Under the pieces are notes generated by a model, which saw only the letters and a list, made by a program, of their open reading frames with translations, did not search any database and was not told the origin of the DNA. From Nodosilinea sp. E11 (lineage in GTDB: Bacteria; Cyanobacteriota; Cyanobacteriia; Phormidesmidales; Phormidesmidaceae), in contig NZ_CP136520.1 in the NCBI RefSeq assembly GCF_032813545.1, positions 3,218,001 through 3,282,000 of the forward strand: a stretch of DNA of 64,000 nucleotides. The letters are read 5' to 3'. Positions within the stretch are counted from its first letter, which is position 1. Each line of letters begins with the position of its first letter. Of this stretch, positions 1 through 9,752 are shown in pieces. Position numbers and translations under genes: made by a program.

Positions 1-325
1 GCCCGAGGCGCTGCCCCTGGCCCCGGTGCCCGATATTGTGGCCGATTTGGCCCAGCGGCGATCGCCCCATCAAAAACTGGTTGGTTTTGCGGCCCAGACC
101 GGCGATATTTTGCCCCCAGCGATGGACAAGCTGCGTCGCAAAGGGCTCGATGCGATCGTGGCGAACCCGGTTGATGTGGCGGGCAGCGGATTTGGGGGCG
201 ATCGCAACCAAGCCATTCTGCTGACCAAAACGGGAGACAAAATTGTCATCCCTCCCTGCACCAAGCTAGACATGGCCCATCAAATTTTTGAGGCGTTAGG
301 AAAGCCTGCCACTCAAAACCCCTAA
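1..325 (+). CDS. coaBC: CoaBC (Dfp), C-terminal fragment
   Basis: Only the last ~108 codons are present; the frame is open from base 2 and the gene begins outside the window. The fragment matches the end of the phosphopantothenate-cysteine ligase (CoaB) half of the bifunctional coenzyme A enzyme: VGFAAQTGD, then KLRRKGLDAIVANPV, then GFGGDRNQAILL and a C-terminal helix with KLDMAHQIFEAL. CoaB joins cysteine to 4'-phosphopantothenate using CTP; the CoaC half, not visible here, decarboxylates the product. The stop is followed by about 170 non-coding bases, so it is the last gene of its unit. Confidence 0.88.
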   Translation, partial: PEALPLAPVPDIVADLAQRRSPHQKLVGFAAQTGDILPPAMDKLRRKGLDAIVANPVDVAGSGFGGDRNQAILLTKTGDKIVIPPCTKLDMAHQIFEALGKPATQNP

Positions 326-498
326 TTCTGCTGAAACAGTTGCACACCCTGCTGGGGCAGGGCAATGAAGATGCCCTCCCTTCGAGTGGCACAATCTAAG
401 ATGTTTAGGACATCGGCGCTGATTGTAGAGGCCAAAATCTGGGCATACCCTATAACAACTCCTCTCCGCTGTTCCATCGTTCAGGGCACATTTGGTTT

Positions 499-858
499 AT
501 GAAACAAGCTAGCCCCGGCTCGGGTGAAACCCTTGAGCGCTTGAAGTTGACCCTTTATCTGGTGCCGATTTTTGGGGTAGTACCTGCGGTCTATAGCCTG
601 TGGCAAAAGCAGGGCAGCCGCCAAGAGCTGGCGGTTAGCCGCCTGGTGATTACCCTGGCCTTGACCTGGCTCGTGACCTATGGCTTGCTCAGTGCTGGCA
701 GCCACCTGTCGCCGGGGCTCTCGCTGCGGCTGCTGATTACCAATACTCTGGTGACGACAGGGTACACCCTGACCAGTCTGGTGCTGATGATCCGGCTGTT
801 GCAGGGCAAGTCTGTGAGCTTGCCTGGTTTTAGCCAGTTGAGTAAGCGGCTACCCTAG
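499..858 (+). CDS. Small conserved-type membrane protein
   Basis: A 119-residue protein with about three hydrophobic segments (residues ~17-35, ~48-66 and ~76-101) joined by short basic loops. The N-terminus is polar and no cleavable signal is obvious. I do not recognise a named domain. It lies 166 bases upstream of the tandem LCP genes on the same strand, so a link to the cell envelope is possible but is only inference. The start is the ATG at 499; no strong Shine-Dalgarno precedes it. Confidence 0.65.
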   Translation: MKQASPGSGETLERLKLTLYLVPIFGVVPAVYSLWQKQGSRQELAVSRLVITLALTWLVTYGLLSAGSHLSPGLSLRLLITNTLVTTGYTLTSLVLMIRLLQGKSVSLPGFSQLSKRLP

Positions 859-1024
859 GGTAATCACCAATTTTTGTAGAAATTACCGTGAATTCTTAGG
901 CCTGGCTTAGATTACGTGAATCGGCTGGCTGAATTGCTGTTACCATGCAGCTAAAATTTTTCAGGTTCTGTCTTTAGACAGATCTGTCTTCAGTCGATCA
1001 TCTCCTAATTGCCCCCTGAGGTTT

Positions 1025-2431
1025 GTGGTGTCTCAACGAAATCCCCAACATTCAAAAGCCCGCTCACCCCAGGGACATCCTCAGCCAGTGCCTGCTAAGC
1101 CGCGTCGCCGTATTCCGCGTCTGTTAGGAGTGGGAATTGCGCTGGCAGGGGTGGCGGGGATATCTGGCGTGGCTGGGGCGCTGCTGGCGGTTTCGCTGTC
1201 GGCTGCACCGCTCATGCAGCAGGAGCTCAGCGCCGAAGAATCGGGTGTCTTCAGCCAAGAAACCCCAATTTCATCCAGTGGCAACTTGCGGCTACCGCGC
1301 CTAACCCGGCCCGTCAATATTTTGGTGCTGGGCATCAAGGTGTTGTCGTCGGATGTAGACAACGTGCCCCCTGAGCTTCAAGGTCTGGGCTATCACGCCT
1401 TAGTCAACTCCTTTGATGGTCTGTCAGACTCGATGCTGCTGCTGCGGTTTAACCCTCAGACTGAGCAACTGGTGGTGCTGTCGTTGCCCCGCGACACCCG
1501 CACCTATGTGCGCGGTCGCCTTACTAAGCTCAATGAGGCCAATCGCGATGGGGGCCCGGCTTTAACGGCAGAATCGGTGAGCGATCTGCTCGGCGGCGTG
1601 GCGATCGATCGCTACGTGCGGATCAACGTGCAGGGGGTCGAAAAGCTGATTGATGCCCTGGGCGGGGTGACGGTGACGGTGCCCCAAGACATGAAGTACC
1701 AAGACGATAGCCAGCACCTCTACATCAACCTCAAGGCGGGCGAGCAAACCCTGGATGGCAATAAGGCGCTCCAGTTTCTGCGGTTTCGCTACGATGCCCA
1801 GGGTGATATTGGTCGGATTCAGCGCCAGCAAATGTTCATGCGATCGCTGACTGAGCAAGCCCTTAACCCCGCAACCATTACCCGGTTGCCCAAGATTTTG
1901 TCGGTGATTCAGTCCAATGTCGACACCAACCTCACCGTAGAAGAGCTGTTGGCGCTGGTGGGTTACGGCGCACAAATCAACCGGTCTAATGTGCAGATGC
2001 TGATGCTGCCCGGCACCTTTAGCCGTCCCCAAGACTATAACTTGAGCTATTGGTTGCCCAACTATGGCGATATCGATGGCATGGTCGATCAGTACTTTGG
2101 CTATGGCACCCAGCGGGTGGCCACCACCAGTACCCCCAGTCGCGTGCGGGTCGCCATTCAAGACAGCACCAATAATCCGGTAGCGGTGCAGGCTCTCACC
2201 AAGGCCCTGCGGGATAGTGGTTATTCCAACGTGTTTGTCGATAAGACGTTGCACGATCCTCTACCGATTAGTCGCATTGTGGCTCAGCGGGGCGATGGAG
2301 CTACAGCCGAAGTGGTGCACCGGTATTTGGGCATTGGCGAAGTGCGAGTAGAAAGTACCGGTGCTTTAAATTCCGACATCACTATTCAGCTGGGCGAAGA
2401 TTGGAACCAGGGCTTAGGCGAGTCGCTGTAG
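1025..2431 (+). CDS. LytR-CpsA-Psr family protein, copy 1
   Basis: A 468-residue LCP protein. LCP enzymes transfer glycopolymers from lipid carriers to peptidoglycan or other acceptors at the outer face of the membrane. Visible parts are a basic cytoplasmic tail with a membrane anchor (~33-58), the LCP core (~95-290) with the conserved DSMLLLR (~135) and LPRDTR (~155) motifs and the arginine-rich FLRFRYDAQGDIGRIQRQQ, and a LytR_C domain (~370-465). GTG starts are possible at 1025 and 1028, with TGAGG just upstream. A close paralogue follows 61 bases downstream. The true acceptor polymer in cyanobacteria is not established. Confidence 0.9.
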   Translation: MVSQRNPQHSKARSPQGHPQPVPAKPRRRIPRLLGVGIALAGVAGISGVAGALLAVSLSAAPLMQQELSAEESGVFSQETPISSSGNLRLPRLTRPVNILVLGIKVLSSDVDNVPPELQGLGYHALVNSFDGLSDSMLLLRFNPQTEQLVVLSLPRDTRTYVRGRLTKLNEANRDGGPALTAESVSDLLGGVAIDRYVRINVQGVEKLIDALGGVTVTVPQDMKYQDDSQHLYINLKAGEQTLDGNKALQFLRFRYDAQGDIGRIQRQQMFMRSLTEQALNPATITRLPKILSVIQSNVDTNLTVEELLALVGYGAQINRSNVQMLMLPGTFSRPQDYNLSYWLPNYGDIDGMVDQYFGYGTQRVATTSTPSRVRVAIQDSTNNPVAVQALTKALRDSGYSNVFVDKTLHDPLPISRIVAQRGDGATAEVVHRYLGIGEVRVESTGALNSDITIQLGEDWNQGLGESL

Positions 2432-2492
2432 CCATGCTCAGGCCATTCTCCGCCGCTCCGTTTGCTTGTGTTGATAGCTAGGTTTTTCGCTG

Positions 2493-3908
2493 GTGTCCCA
2501 TCGTAATCATCCCCAGATGCAACCCCGAACCTCCGAGGGAACGCCGCGCGATCGCCGCCAAGGGCTCTCTAAACTGTCTAGGAAGCAGCGGCGATGGACT
2601 CGGCTGCTGGGGTTAGGCGTTTCTCTAGCGGTGGTGGCTGGCATCTCTGGGGTGGCTGGCGGCCTGTTGGCGGTATCGCTGTCGACAGCGCCGCTTCAGC
2701 AGCAGCTCAGTGCCGACGAAGCAGAGGTATTTAGCCATGAAACGCCAATGCTGTCTTCAGGCAGTCTGCGCCTGCCGCGCCTGACCCGCCCAGTCAACAT
2801 TTTGGTGTTGGGCATTAAGGTGCTGACCTCCGATGTCAGAGAGGTGCCGCCTGAGCTCAAAGGGCTGGGCTATCACGCCCTAGTCGATTCCTTTGAAGGC
2901 CGGTCAGACTCGATGCTGCTGCTGCGCTTTAACCCGCAAACCGAGCAGTTGGTGGTGCTGTCGCTGCCCCGCGATACCCGCACCTATGTGCGCGGTAGTC
3001 TGACCAAACTCAATGAGGCCAACATCTATGGTGGTCCGGCCCTGGCGGCAGAGTCGGTCAGTGACATGCTCGGCGGCGTGGCGATCGATCGCTACGTGCG
3101 GATCAACGTGCAGGGGGTCGAAAAGCTGATCGATGCCCTGGGCGGGGTGACGGTGAATGTGCCCCAAGACATGCGGTATCAAGACGATAGCCAGCACCTC
3201 TACATCAACCTCAAAGCGGGCGAACAAGTCCTGGATGGCAATAAGGCACTCCAGTTTTTGCGGTTTCGCTACGATGCCCATGGTGACATTGGTCGCGTGC
3301 AGCGCCAGCAGACGTTTATGCGCGCGTTTACCGAACAGACGCTCAATCCGGCCACGATCGCCCGGCTGCCCAAGATTCTGTCGGTGATTCAGTCCAATGT
3401 CGATACCAACCTCACCGTCGAAGAACTGCTGGCGCTGGTGGGTTACGGCGCTCAAATCAATCGCTCTAACGTGAAAATGCTGATGCTGCCCGGCACCTTC
3501 AGCAACCCCCGAGATTTTTCGCTGAGCTATTGGCTGCCCAACCACAGTGAGATCGATGGCCTGGTCGATCAATATTTTGGCTATGGCACCCAGCGGGTGG
3601 CCACCCGTAGCCCCAGCCGCGTGCGCATCGCCATTCAAGACAGCACGGGTGACCCGGTGGCAGTCGAAACCCTGACCCAGGCCCTGCGCGACCACGGCTA
3701 CGCTGATCTCCGCATCGATCGCCCACTCAATCAACCCCTACCCATGAGTCGGGTGGTGGCCCAGCGGGGGGATGGAGCCACCGCCGAACTGGTGCACCGG
3801 CTTTTGGGCATTGGCGAAGTGCGGGTCGAAAGTACGGGCGTGCTCAACTCTGACATCACTATTCAGCTCGGCGAAGATTGGGTCCAGGGGTTGGGCGAGT
3901 CGCTCTAG
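2493..3908 (+). CDS. LytR-CpsA-Psr family protein, copy 2
   Basis: A 471-residue tandem paralogue of the gene upstream with the same plan: basic tail, membrane anchor (~38-62), LCP core with DSMLLLR, LPRDTR and FLRFRYDAHGDIGRVQRQQ, and a LytR_C domain ending QLGEDW. Most residues match copy 1 across the core. Some DNA stretches are almost unchanged, for example around 3070-3150 versus 1590-1670, while the N-terminal ~40 residues and the 280-350 region differ more. The start is the GTG at 2493, with only a weak TAGG upstream. It is probably co-transcribed with copy 1. Confidence 0.9.
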   Translation: MSHRNHPQMQPRTSEGTPRDRRQGLSKLSRKQRRWTRLLGLGVSLAVVAGISGVAGGLLAVSLSTAPLQQQLSADEAEVFSHETPMLSSGSLRLPRLTRPVNILVLGIKVLTSDVREVPPELKGLGYHALVDSFEGRSDSMLLLRFNPQTEQLVVLSLPRDTRTYVRGSLTKLNEANIYGGPALAAESVSDMLGGVAIDRYVRINVQGVEKLIDALGGVTVNVPQDMRYQDDSQHLYINLKAGEQVLDGNKALQFLRFRYDAHGDIGRVQRQQTFMRAFTEQTLNPATIARLPKILSVIQSNVDTNLTVEELLALVGYGAQINRSNVKMLMLPGTFSNPRDFSLSYWLPNHSEIDGLVDQYFGYGTQRVATRSPSRVRIAIQDSTGDPVAVETLTQALRDHGYADLRIDRPLNQPLPMSRVVAQRGDGATAELVHRLLGIGEVRVESTGVLNSDITIQLGEDWVQGLGESL

Positions 3909-3994
3909 GCCAATGCTCTAGGCCAGGTTGAGGGTTGGAGAACGCTACCCAGGGGCGTAGACTGGCGGAGTAGCGATCGCACTAGGTACAAGCT

Positions 3995-5758
3995 ATGGCG
4001 CAGTGGGTATGGGGCGCAGCGGCGCTGGCGAGTCTGGGTACGGTGAGCATGGCTGCGATCGCCCGTGCCGAGGCTCCGCTCCAGGTGGTCTACCCCCCCA
4101 ATGGCCACGAGACCACGGCGGCGCAAATCTTCTTGATTGGCACGGGAGCCGCCGATCAACCGGTGCTGCTCAACGGCGAACCAATTGAGGGCCGCAGCGC
4201 AGCGGGCCACTTTGCCCCGTCGCGATCGCTAGATCTAGGCCCCAACACCTTTACCCTCAGCCAGGGCGACCAAACCCTCTCCATCGCCGTTACCCGGTTG
4301 GCCCCAGGCCCGCAGTTGCCCGATACCCTGGGCTTTGCTGGCGGCTCTCTGGTGCCCTCGGTAGATGTGGCCCACGCCCCTGGCGACTGGGTGTGCCTGG
4401 GGGCGATCGCTCCCGCCAACGCCACGGTGACGGCCTCGCTAGCGGGGCAGACCTACGCCCTGGTACCCCAGAGCAGTCAGGCTCTGCCGCCCAACTCAGG
4501 GGTGTTGATCGATCAGACCAGCCCCACCGCAGTTGGCCCCACCCCCTACCAACGCTGTTTTGTCGCAGCAGAGCCAGGCACTTTGGGCCAGCCCGTCTAT
4601 AGCCTCAGCCAGAATGGAGCCACCGTTACCGAAACAGCGACCGGCACCTTGAGCGTCATGGATGTCAACGCCGTGACGGTGGTGGAAGTAACGGTGCCCG
4701 CCGGGGTAGCCCGCACCGGCCCCAGCACCGACTACTCGCGCCTCACCCCCCTGCCCCAGGGCACCCGCGCCCGCGTCACCGCCCGCGAAGGCGACTGGCT
4801 GCGCCTCGACTACGGCGGCTGGATCCGCGTCAGTGAGACAGAGGCGGTGGCCGGGGCTTCGGGGGTGCGATCGCAGATTCGCGGCATTACCTCTCGCCAG
4901 GTGCCCGGCTGGACGGAGATTCTTTTCCCCCTTCAGGTGCCCGTACCCGTCAGTATTCAGCAAGACACCGATGTCTTTACTCTCACCCTGCACAACACCG
5001 TGCCCCAGACCGACACCATCTTCGTCACCGACGATGGCCTGATCGATCGCTTCGACTGGTCGCCCCTGCTGCCCGACCAGGTGCAGTACCGCATTAATCT
5101 CAAACCCGCCCAACAGTGGGGCTACAAGCTGCGCTACGAAGGCACGACCCTGGTACTCTCCCTCAAACAGCCGCCCACAGTGCAGCGCGATCGCCCCCTG
5201 GCAGGCACCACCATTCTTGTCGACCCCGGCCACGGCGGCGACGAACTGGGTGCCCGTGGCCCCGACGGCACCCCCGAGAAGACCCCCAACCTCGATGTTT
5301 CGTTGCTGCTGCAAGCGGCCCTAGAAGCGCGGGGTGCCCGCGTGATCATGACCCGCACCGACGACAGCTTCCTTGGCGTCAACGATCGCGCCATCCAGAT
5401 TGCCCAAGACCAGCCCACCCTTGCCCTCAGCATTCACTACAACGCCCTGCCCGACGCTGGCGACGCCCAAAATACCGCTGGCATTGGGGCTTTTTGGTTC
5501 CATACCCAGGCCCACAGCCTGGCCCAGTTTCTCCACGACTATCTGGTGGCCGAGCTAGACCGCCCCTCCTACGGCGTGTTTTGGAACAACCTTGCCCTCA
5601 CTCGCCCCCATGTCGCCCCCTCGGTGCTGCTAGAGCTGGGCTTTATGATCAACCCCGACGAGTTTGAGTGGATTGTCGACCCGCAACAGCAGGCGAGGCT
5701 GGCCGAAACCCTGGCTGAGGGGGTAGAGCTTTGGGTGCGGCAGGCGGTGGGGGAGTAG
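3995..5758 (+). CDS. N-acetylmuramoyl-L-alanine amidase with SH3-like domain
   Basis: A 587-residue exported zinc amidase that should cut the bond between N-acetylmuramic acid and the stem peptide. A signal peptide (~1-25, cleavage near ARA-E) is followed by a beta-rich N-terminal region, a bacterial SH3-like segment (~227-285, GPSTDYSRLTPLPQGT then GDWLRLDYGGWIRV) likely to bind wall, and a C-terminal Amidase_3 domain (~406-582). Expected zinc and catalytic residues are His413 (DPGHGG), Glu428, His481 (SIHYNA) and Glu547 (LLELGF). It lies 86 bases after the LCP pair on the same strand, consistent with an envelope cluster. Any role in septal splitting is inference. Confidence 0.9.
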   Translation: MAQWVWGAAALASLGTVSMAAIARAEAPLQVVYPPNGHETTAAQIFLIGTGAADQPVLLNGEPIEGRSAAGHFAPSRSLDLGPNTFTLSQGDQTLSIAVTRLAPGPQLPDTLGFAGGSLVPSVDVAHAPGDWVCLGAIAPANATVTASLAGQTYALVPQSSQALPPNSGVLIDQTSPTAVGPTPYQRCFVAAEPGTLGQPVYSLSQNGATVTETATGTLSVMDVNAVTVVEVTVPAGVARTGPSTDYSRLTPLPQGTRARVTAREGDWLRLDYGGWIRVSETEAVAGASGVRSQIRGITSRQVPGWTEILFPLQVPVPVSIQQDTDVFTLTLHNTVPQTDTIFVTDDGLIDRFDWSPLLPDQVQYRINLKPAQQWGYKLRYEGTTLVLSLKQPPTVQRDRPLAGTTILVDPGHGGDELGARGPDGTPEKTPNLDVSLLLQAALEARGARVIMTRTDDSFLGVNDRAIQIAQDQPTLALSIHYNALPDAGDAQNTAGIGAFWFHTQAHSLAQFLHDYLVAELDRPSYGVFWNNLALTRPHVAPSVLLELGFMINPDEFEWIVDPQQQARLAETLAEGVELWVRQAVGE

Positions 5759-5796
5759 ATGGGGACATGGGTGGATTGGTACTACGGGGCACCCCC

Positions 5797-5829
5797 AGAT
5801 CCCAGGGTTTTTGAAAAACCCTGGGATCT
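5797..5829. repeat. Perfect palindromic repeat
   Basis: Two 16-base arms (agatcccagggttttt and its exact complement) flank a single base. It lies 39 bases after the amidase stop and could act as a terminator hairpin, although no T-run follows. The CCCTGGG/AGGGTTT theme resembles the palindrome at 25533-25570, so it may belong to a dispersed family. Confidence 0.7.
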
Positions 5830-5890
5830 TCATCTCACTCTCTTGGCCGCAATGCACCGCTCACACGACATCCTGTTTGGTTAACCCCCG

Positions 5891-5925
5891 AGTCCTTAGG
5901 GCGCAGGGCATGCGCCCTAAGGACT
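5891..5925. repeat. Inverted repeat, 15-base arms
   Basis: Arms agtccttagggcgca (5891-5905) and tgcgccctaaggact (5911-5925) are exact complements around the loop GGGCA. The following TGGTCTGTTAG and the GCGCAGGGCATGCGCC core recur in altered form near 31585-31622, which suggests a repeat family rather than a gene-specific signal. Confidence 0.7.
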
Positions 5926-6034
5926 GGTCTGTTAGACGACGCCCCTGGGGTGGCTAAAGACCGATCTTGAGGGCCAACCCCCCACCCCCTAAAATAGAAG
6001 ACTGTCCCATTTGTCGAGAGTGCAGGAATTTCCC

Positions 6035-7477
6035 ATGACCGTTCGTGTTCGCCTTGCTCCTAGCCCCACCGGGACGCTGCACATTGGTACCGCCCGCACC
6101 GCCGTCTTCAACTGGCTATACGCCCGCCACGAGGGTGGCCAGTTCATTCTCCGCATCGAAGACACCGACGAAGAGCGCTCCAAACCAGAATTCACCGAAA
6201 ACATTCTCACCGGCCTCAAGTGGCTGGGCATGGAGTGGGACGAAGGCCCCTTCTTTCAGTCGCAGCGGCTCGATCTCTACCGCCAGGCCATTCAAACCCT
6301 GCTCGACAAGGGCTTAGCCTACCGTGCCTACGATACGCCTGAAGAACTCGACGCCATGCGCGAGACCCAAAAAGCCAAGAACCAGGCCCCCCGCTACGAC
6401 AACCGCCACCGCGATCTCACCCCCGACCAGCAGGCCGTCTATGAAGCCGAGGGCCGCACCGCCGTCATTCGCTTCAAGATCGATGACAGCCGCACCATCA
6501 CCTGGCACGACCTGGTGCGTGGCCCGGTCACCTGGCAGGCCAGTGACCTGGGCGGCGACATGGTAGTGGCCCGCGCCTCCTCTGCCAGCACCATTGGCCA
6601 GCCCCTCTACAACCTGGCCGTAGTGGTCGATGACATCGAGATGGCCATTACCCACGTCATTCGCGGCGAAGACCACATTGCCAATACCGCCAAGCAAATT
6701 TTGCTCTACGAAGCCCTGGGTGCTGCCGTGCCCGAATTTGCCCATACGCCGCTAATTCTCAACCAGACGGGGCAGAAGCTCTCCAAGCGCGACGGCGTGA
6801 CCTCCATTTCTGACTTTCAAAAAATGGGTTTTGTGGCTCCGGCCCTGGTCAACTACATGACCCTGCTGGGCTGGTCGGCTCCCGATGCCGCCGAGCAGTT
6901 TACCCTCGCCGAAGCCGCCCAGCAGTTCAGCTTCGATCGCGTCAACAAAGCCGGGGCCAAGTTCGATTGGGACAAGCTCGACTGGCTCAACAGCCAATAC
7001 CTCCACGCGATGGAGCCCGCCGCCCTGTTAGACCTGACCCTGCCCTACCTCCAAGCCGCCGACTATGCCATTGACCCTGATGCCGATCGCCGCTGGCTGC
7101 TGCCGCTGGTGGGCATGCTTGCCCCTAGCCTGACCCGGCTTACCGACGTAGTTGAGCAAAGCCGCTTTTTCTTTACCGAAACCGTCGACTTTGCCGACGA
7201 TGCCAAAGCTCAGGTGCAACTCGACGGCGTCGCTGCGGTACTGGAGGGCATTCTCGCCGGGCTGAATGACCCAGCCCCTGCCACCCTGGACGATTTGAAA
7301 GCTTTGGTCAATGACGTGACCAAAGCCCAGGGGGTTAAAAAAGGACTGGTGATGAAATCGATGCGGGCTGCGTTGATGGGTGCTCTGCAAGGACCAGACC
7401 TAATGGAATCTTGGCTAATTTTGCGCCAGCGCGAGTTTGACGTGTCTCGCCTGAAGGCGGCTCTAGCGTTGGTATAA
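6035..7477 (+). CDS. gltX: Glutamyl-tRNA synthetase
   Basis: A 480-residue class I aminoacyl-tRNA synthetase that charges tRNA-Glu with glutamate; in cyanobacteria the enzyme is normally non-discriminating and also makes Glu-tRNA-Gln. The HIGH-type motif is HIGT (residues 16-19) after APSPTGTL, the KMSKS-type motif is KLSKR (248-252), and [10 protein letters not shown] and [13 protein letters not shown] are typical. The C-terminal anticodon-binding helices are complete. The start chosen is the ATG at 6035, seven bases after AGGA; an in-frame start at 6011 would add eight unconserved residues. GatB at 56759 supplies part of the partner amidotransferase. Confidence 0.96.
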   Translation: MTVRVRLAPSPTGTLHIGTARTAVFNWLYARHEGGQFILRIEDTDEERSKPEFTENILTGLKWLGMEWDEGPFFQSQRLDLYRQAIQTLLDKGLAYRAYDTPEELDAMRETQKAKNQAPRYDNRHRDLTPDQQAVYEAEGRTAVIRFKIDDSRTITWHDLVRGPVTWQASDLGGDMVVARASSASTIGQPLYNLAVVVDDIEMAITHVIRGEDHIANTAKQILLYEALGAAVPEFAHTPLILNQTGQKLSKRDGVTSISDFQKMGFVAPALVNYMTLLGWSAPDAAEQFTLAEAAQQFSFDRVNKAGAKFDWDKLDWLNSQYLHAMEPAALLDLTLPYLQAADYAIDPDADRRWLLPLVGMLAPSLTRLTDVVEQSRFFFTETVDFADDAKAQVQLDGVAAVLEGILAGLNDPAPATLDDLKALVNDVTKAQGVKKGLVMKSMRAALMGALQGPDLMESWLILRQREFDVSRLKAALALV

Positions 7478-7800
7478 GGCAAGAGGTGGTAGCGGCTCCC
7501 TGCTCTTCTACCACCTCTGCTTCGGCATCTCGCTCCCCGGCCTTCCCGCTAAAGAAGCGATAGACTGTCGTTAATCCCTCGAATTAACAACATTTCCTGG
7601 GCCAGTTTGATCCAGTTGCGTTGCTTACGTTACATTAAGTAAAGATTTATCTCATATTTCTTTTTCGCGTTGGGATATTGTCCTGCCAGGTCTGGCCAAC
7701 TTAGGTTGTTAGCCACGCCAAATGCAGGGTCAAGTTTAGTCAACCCCGTTAACTAAACCCGCATTAACACTGTGCACGTTAGTCAGAAGAGGCCATTGGT
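7478..7800 (+). promoter_or_regulatory. gltX-ftsH intergenic region
   Basis: This 323-base gap begins with a hairpin (AGAGGTGGTAG at 7482-7492, CTACCACCTCT at 7508-7518), a probable 3' end of gltX without a clear T-run. The rest is AT-richer and should hold the ftsH promoter. It includes a small inverted repeat, GTTTAGT...ACTAAAC, around 7733-7757. GAGG lies nine bases before the ftsH ATG. No ORF is convincing. Confidence 0.5.
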
Positions 7801-9687
7801 ATGAAATTTTCCTGGCGAGTAGCCTTACTGTGGACCCTGCCGCTGCTGGTAGTGGGGTTCTTTTTGTGGCAAGGAGCGTTTTCGTCGGCCCCTGCCGATA
7901 TGGGGCGTAATGCGGCCAATACCCGCCTTACCTATGGTCGCTTTCTCGACTATCTCGATGCCGGTCGGGTGACCGCCGTAGACCTCTATGACGGCGGCAG
8001 AACAGCCATTGTTGAAGCCGTTGATCCTGACCTAGACAGCCGGGTGATGCGCTGGCGGGTAGACCTGCCGGGCAACTCCCCCGACCTGGTCAGCCGCCTA
8101 CGTACGGCCAACATCAGCCTCGATTCTCATCCGCCCCGCAACGACGGCGCTCTGGTGGGTGCCCTGGGCAATCTGCTGTTCCCGCTGCTGTTGATTGGTG
8201 GTTTGTTCTTTTTGTTCCGCCGCTCCAATGGGTCGATGGGTGGGCCTGGTCAGGCGATGAACTTTGGTAAGTCAAAGGCCCGCTTCATGATGGAAGCCAA
8301 GACTGGCATCATGTTTGACGATGTGGCCGGTATTGACGAAGCCAAAGAAGAGCTAGAAGAAGTTGTTACCTTTTTGAAAAAGCCGGAGCGGTTCACCTCC
8401 ATTGGTGCCCGCATTCCTAAAGGGGTGCTGCTGGTTGGCCCTCCTGGAACCGGTAAAACGCTCTTGGCCAAGGCGATCGCAGGCGAAGCCGGGGTTCCTT
8501 TCTTCAGCATCTCGGGTTCTGAATTTGTCGAAATGTTTGTGGGCGTGGGTGCCTCCCGCGTGCGCGACCTGTTTAAGAAAGCCAAAGAAAACGCTCCCTG
8601 CATCATCTTTATTGACGAGATTGACGCTGTGGGTCGTCAACGGGGCGCAGGCATTGGCGGCGGCAACGACGAGCGGGAGCAGACCCTCAACCAGTTGCTC
8701 ACCGAGATGGATGGCTTTGAGGGCAACAGCGGCATTATCATCATCGCCGCGACTAACCGAGTCGACGTGCTTGACTCGGCCCTGCTGCGACCCGGTCGCT
8801 TTGACCGGCAGGTGATGGTTGATCCGCCCGATGTGAAGGGCCGGGTCGAAATTCTCGAAGTTCACGCTCGCAACAAAAAGTTGGCCGATGACATCTCTCT
8901 AGAGGCGATCGCCCGTCGGACGCCTGGTTTTACCGGGGCTGACCTGGCTAACCTGCTCAACGAGGCCGCCATTCTCACCGCCCGTCGCCGCAAAGATGCG
9001 ATCACCATGGGTGAGGTAGATGACGCCGTAGATCGGGTGATTGCGGGTATGGAAGGCACTCCCTTAGTCGATAGCAAGAGCAAGCGACTGATTGCCTACC
9101 ACGAGATTGGCCACGCCATTATTGGCACCCTGGTCAAAGATCACGATCCAGTGCAAAAAGTCACCCTAATTCCTCGGGGTCAGGCCCAGGGCTTGACCTG
9201 GTTTACCCCCAGCGAAGAGCAGATGCTGATTTCTCGGGCGCAGCTGCTGGCCCGCATTACTGGCGCTCTCGGCGGTCGCGCCGCTGAGGATGTGATCTTT
9301 GGCGACGCTGAAGTGACTACTGGGGCCGGCAATGACCTGCAACAGGTCAGCGGCATGGCTCGCCAAATGGTGACGCGCTTCGGCATGTCTGATCTGGGTC
9401 CCCTTTCCCTAGAAAGCTCCCAGGGAGAAGTGTTTCTTGGCCGCGACTGGCTGTCTCGCTCGGAGTACTCCGAAGAGGTGTCGTCTCGCATTGACGGCCA
9501 GGTTAGGTTGATTGTCGATAGCTGCTACGCCAACGCCAAGCGGATTATGGAAGATAACCGCGCCTTGATCGACCGCCTGGTAGATCTGCTGGTTGAGCGC
9601 GAAACGATCGATGGGGACGAGTTCCGCCAGATTGTCTCTGAATACACCGCCGTGCCCGACAAGCAGCAGTTTGTGCCTCAGCTTTAG
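7801..9687 (+). CDS. ftsH: FtsH ATP-dependent zinc protease, FtsH2-like
   Basis: A 628-residue membrane AAA+ protease. There are two transmembrane segments (~6-24 and ~118-140) around a lumenal domain, then the AAA+ domain with Walker A GPPGTGKT (213-220), Walker [12 protein letters not shown] and the second region of homology [20 protein letters not shown], then an M41 peptidase domain with HEIGH (434-438) and the third metal ligand near Asp512. The N-terminus [11 protein letters not shown] and the overall sequence match, from memory, Synechocystis FtsH2 (slr0228), which works with FtsH3 to degrade damaged D1 in photosystem II repair. Psb29, needed for FtsH accumulation, is at 46453-47199. 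A terminator follows. Confidence 0.96.
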   Translation: MKFSWRVALLWTLPLLVVGFFLWQGAFSSAPADMGRNAANTRLTYGRFLDYLDAGRVTAVDLYDGGRTAIVEAVDPDLDSRVMRWRVDLPGNSPDLVSRLRTANISLDSHPPRNDGALVGALGNLLFPLLLIGGLFFLFRRSNGSMGGPGQAMNFGKSKARFMMEAKTGIMFDDVAGIDEAKEELEEVVTFLKKPERFTSIGARIPKGVLLVGPPGTGKTLLAKAIAGEAGVPFFSISGSEFVEMFVGVGASRVRDLFKKAKENAPCIIFIDEIDAVGRQRGAGIGGGNDEREQTLNQLLTEMDGFEGNSGIIIIAATNRVDVLDSALLRPGRFDRQVMVDPPDVKGRVEILEVHARNKKLADDISLEAIARRTPGFTGADLANLLNEAAILTARRRKDAITMGEVDDAVDRVIAGMEGTPLVDSKSKRLIAYHEIGHAIIGTLVKDHDPVQKVTLIPRGQAQGLTWFTPSEEQMLISRAQLLARITGALGGRAAEDVIFGDAEVTTGAGNDLQQVSGMARQMVTRFGMSDLGPLSLESSQGEVFLGRDWLSRSEYSEEVSSRIDGQVRLIVDSCYANAKRIMEDNRALIDRLVDLLVERETIDGDEFRQIVSEYTAVPDKQQFVPQL

Positions 9688-9705
9688 AGGTATCTGCTTA
9701 TGATT

Positions 9706-9736
9706 AAGGCTCGCCCCACGGGGTGAGCCTTTTTTT
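9706..9736 (+). terminator. Rho-independent terminator after ftsH
   Basis: AAGGCTCGCCCC pairs with GGGGTGAGCCTT (one G-T pair) around a two-base loop, and the stem runs into seven T residues. It lies 19 bases after the ftsH stop. Confidence 0.9.
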
Positions 9737-9752
9737 GTTGAGAGTGTTTGCT

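Noticed and set aside
1562-2254. Open frame of 230 codons on the minus strand inside LCP copy 1
   Set aside because: It lies wholly within a well-supported gene and recurs at the matching place in copy 2, as expected from codon bias. It has His/Gly-rich composition without domains.
2904-3734. Open frame of 276 codons on the minus strand inside LCP copy 2
   Set aside because: Shadow of the paralogous coding sequence; same reasoning as for copy 1.
4496-5314. 272-codon minus-strand frame inside the amidase gene
   Set aside because: Opposite a gene with clear catalytic residues; Gly/Ala/Val-rich shadow composition.
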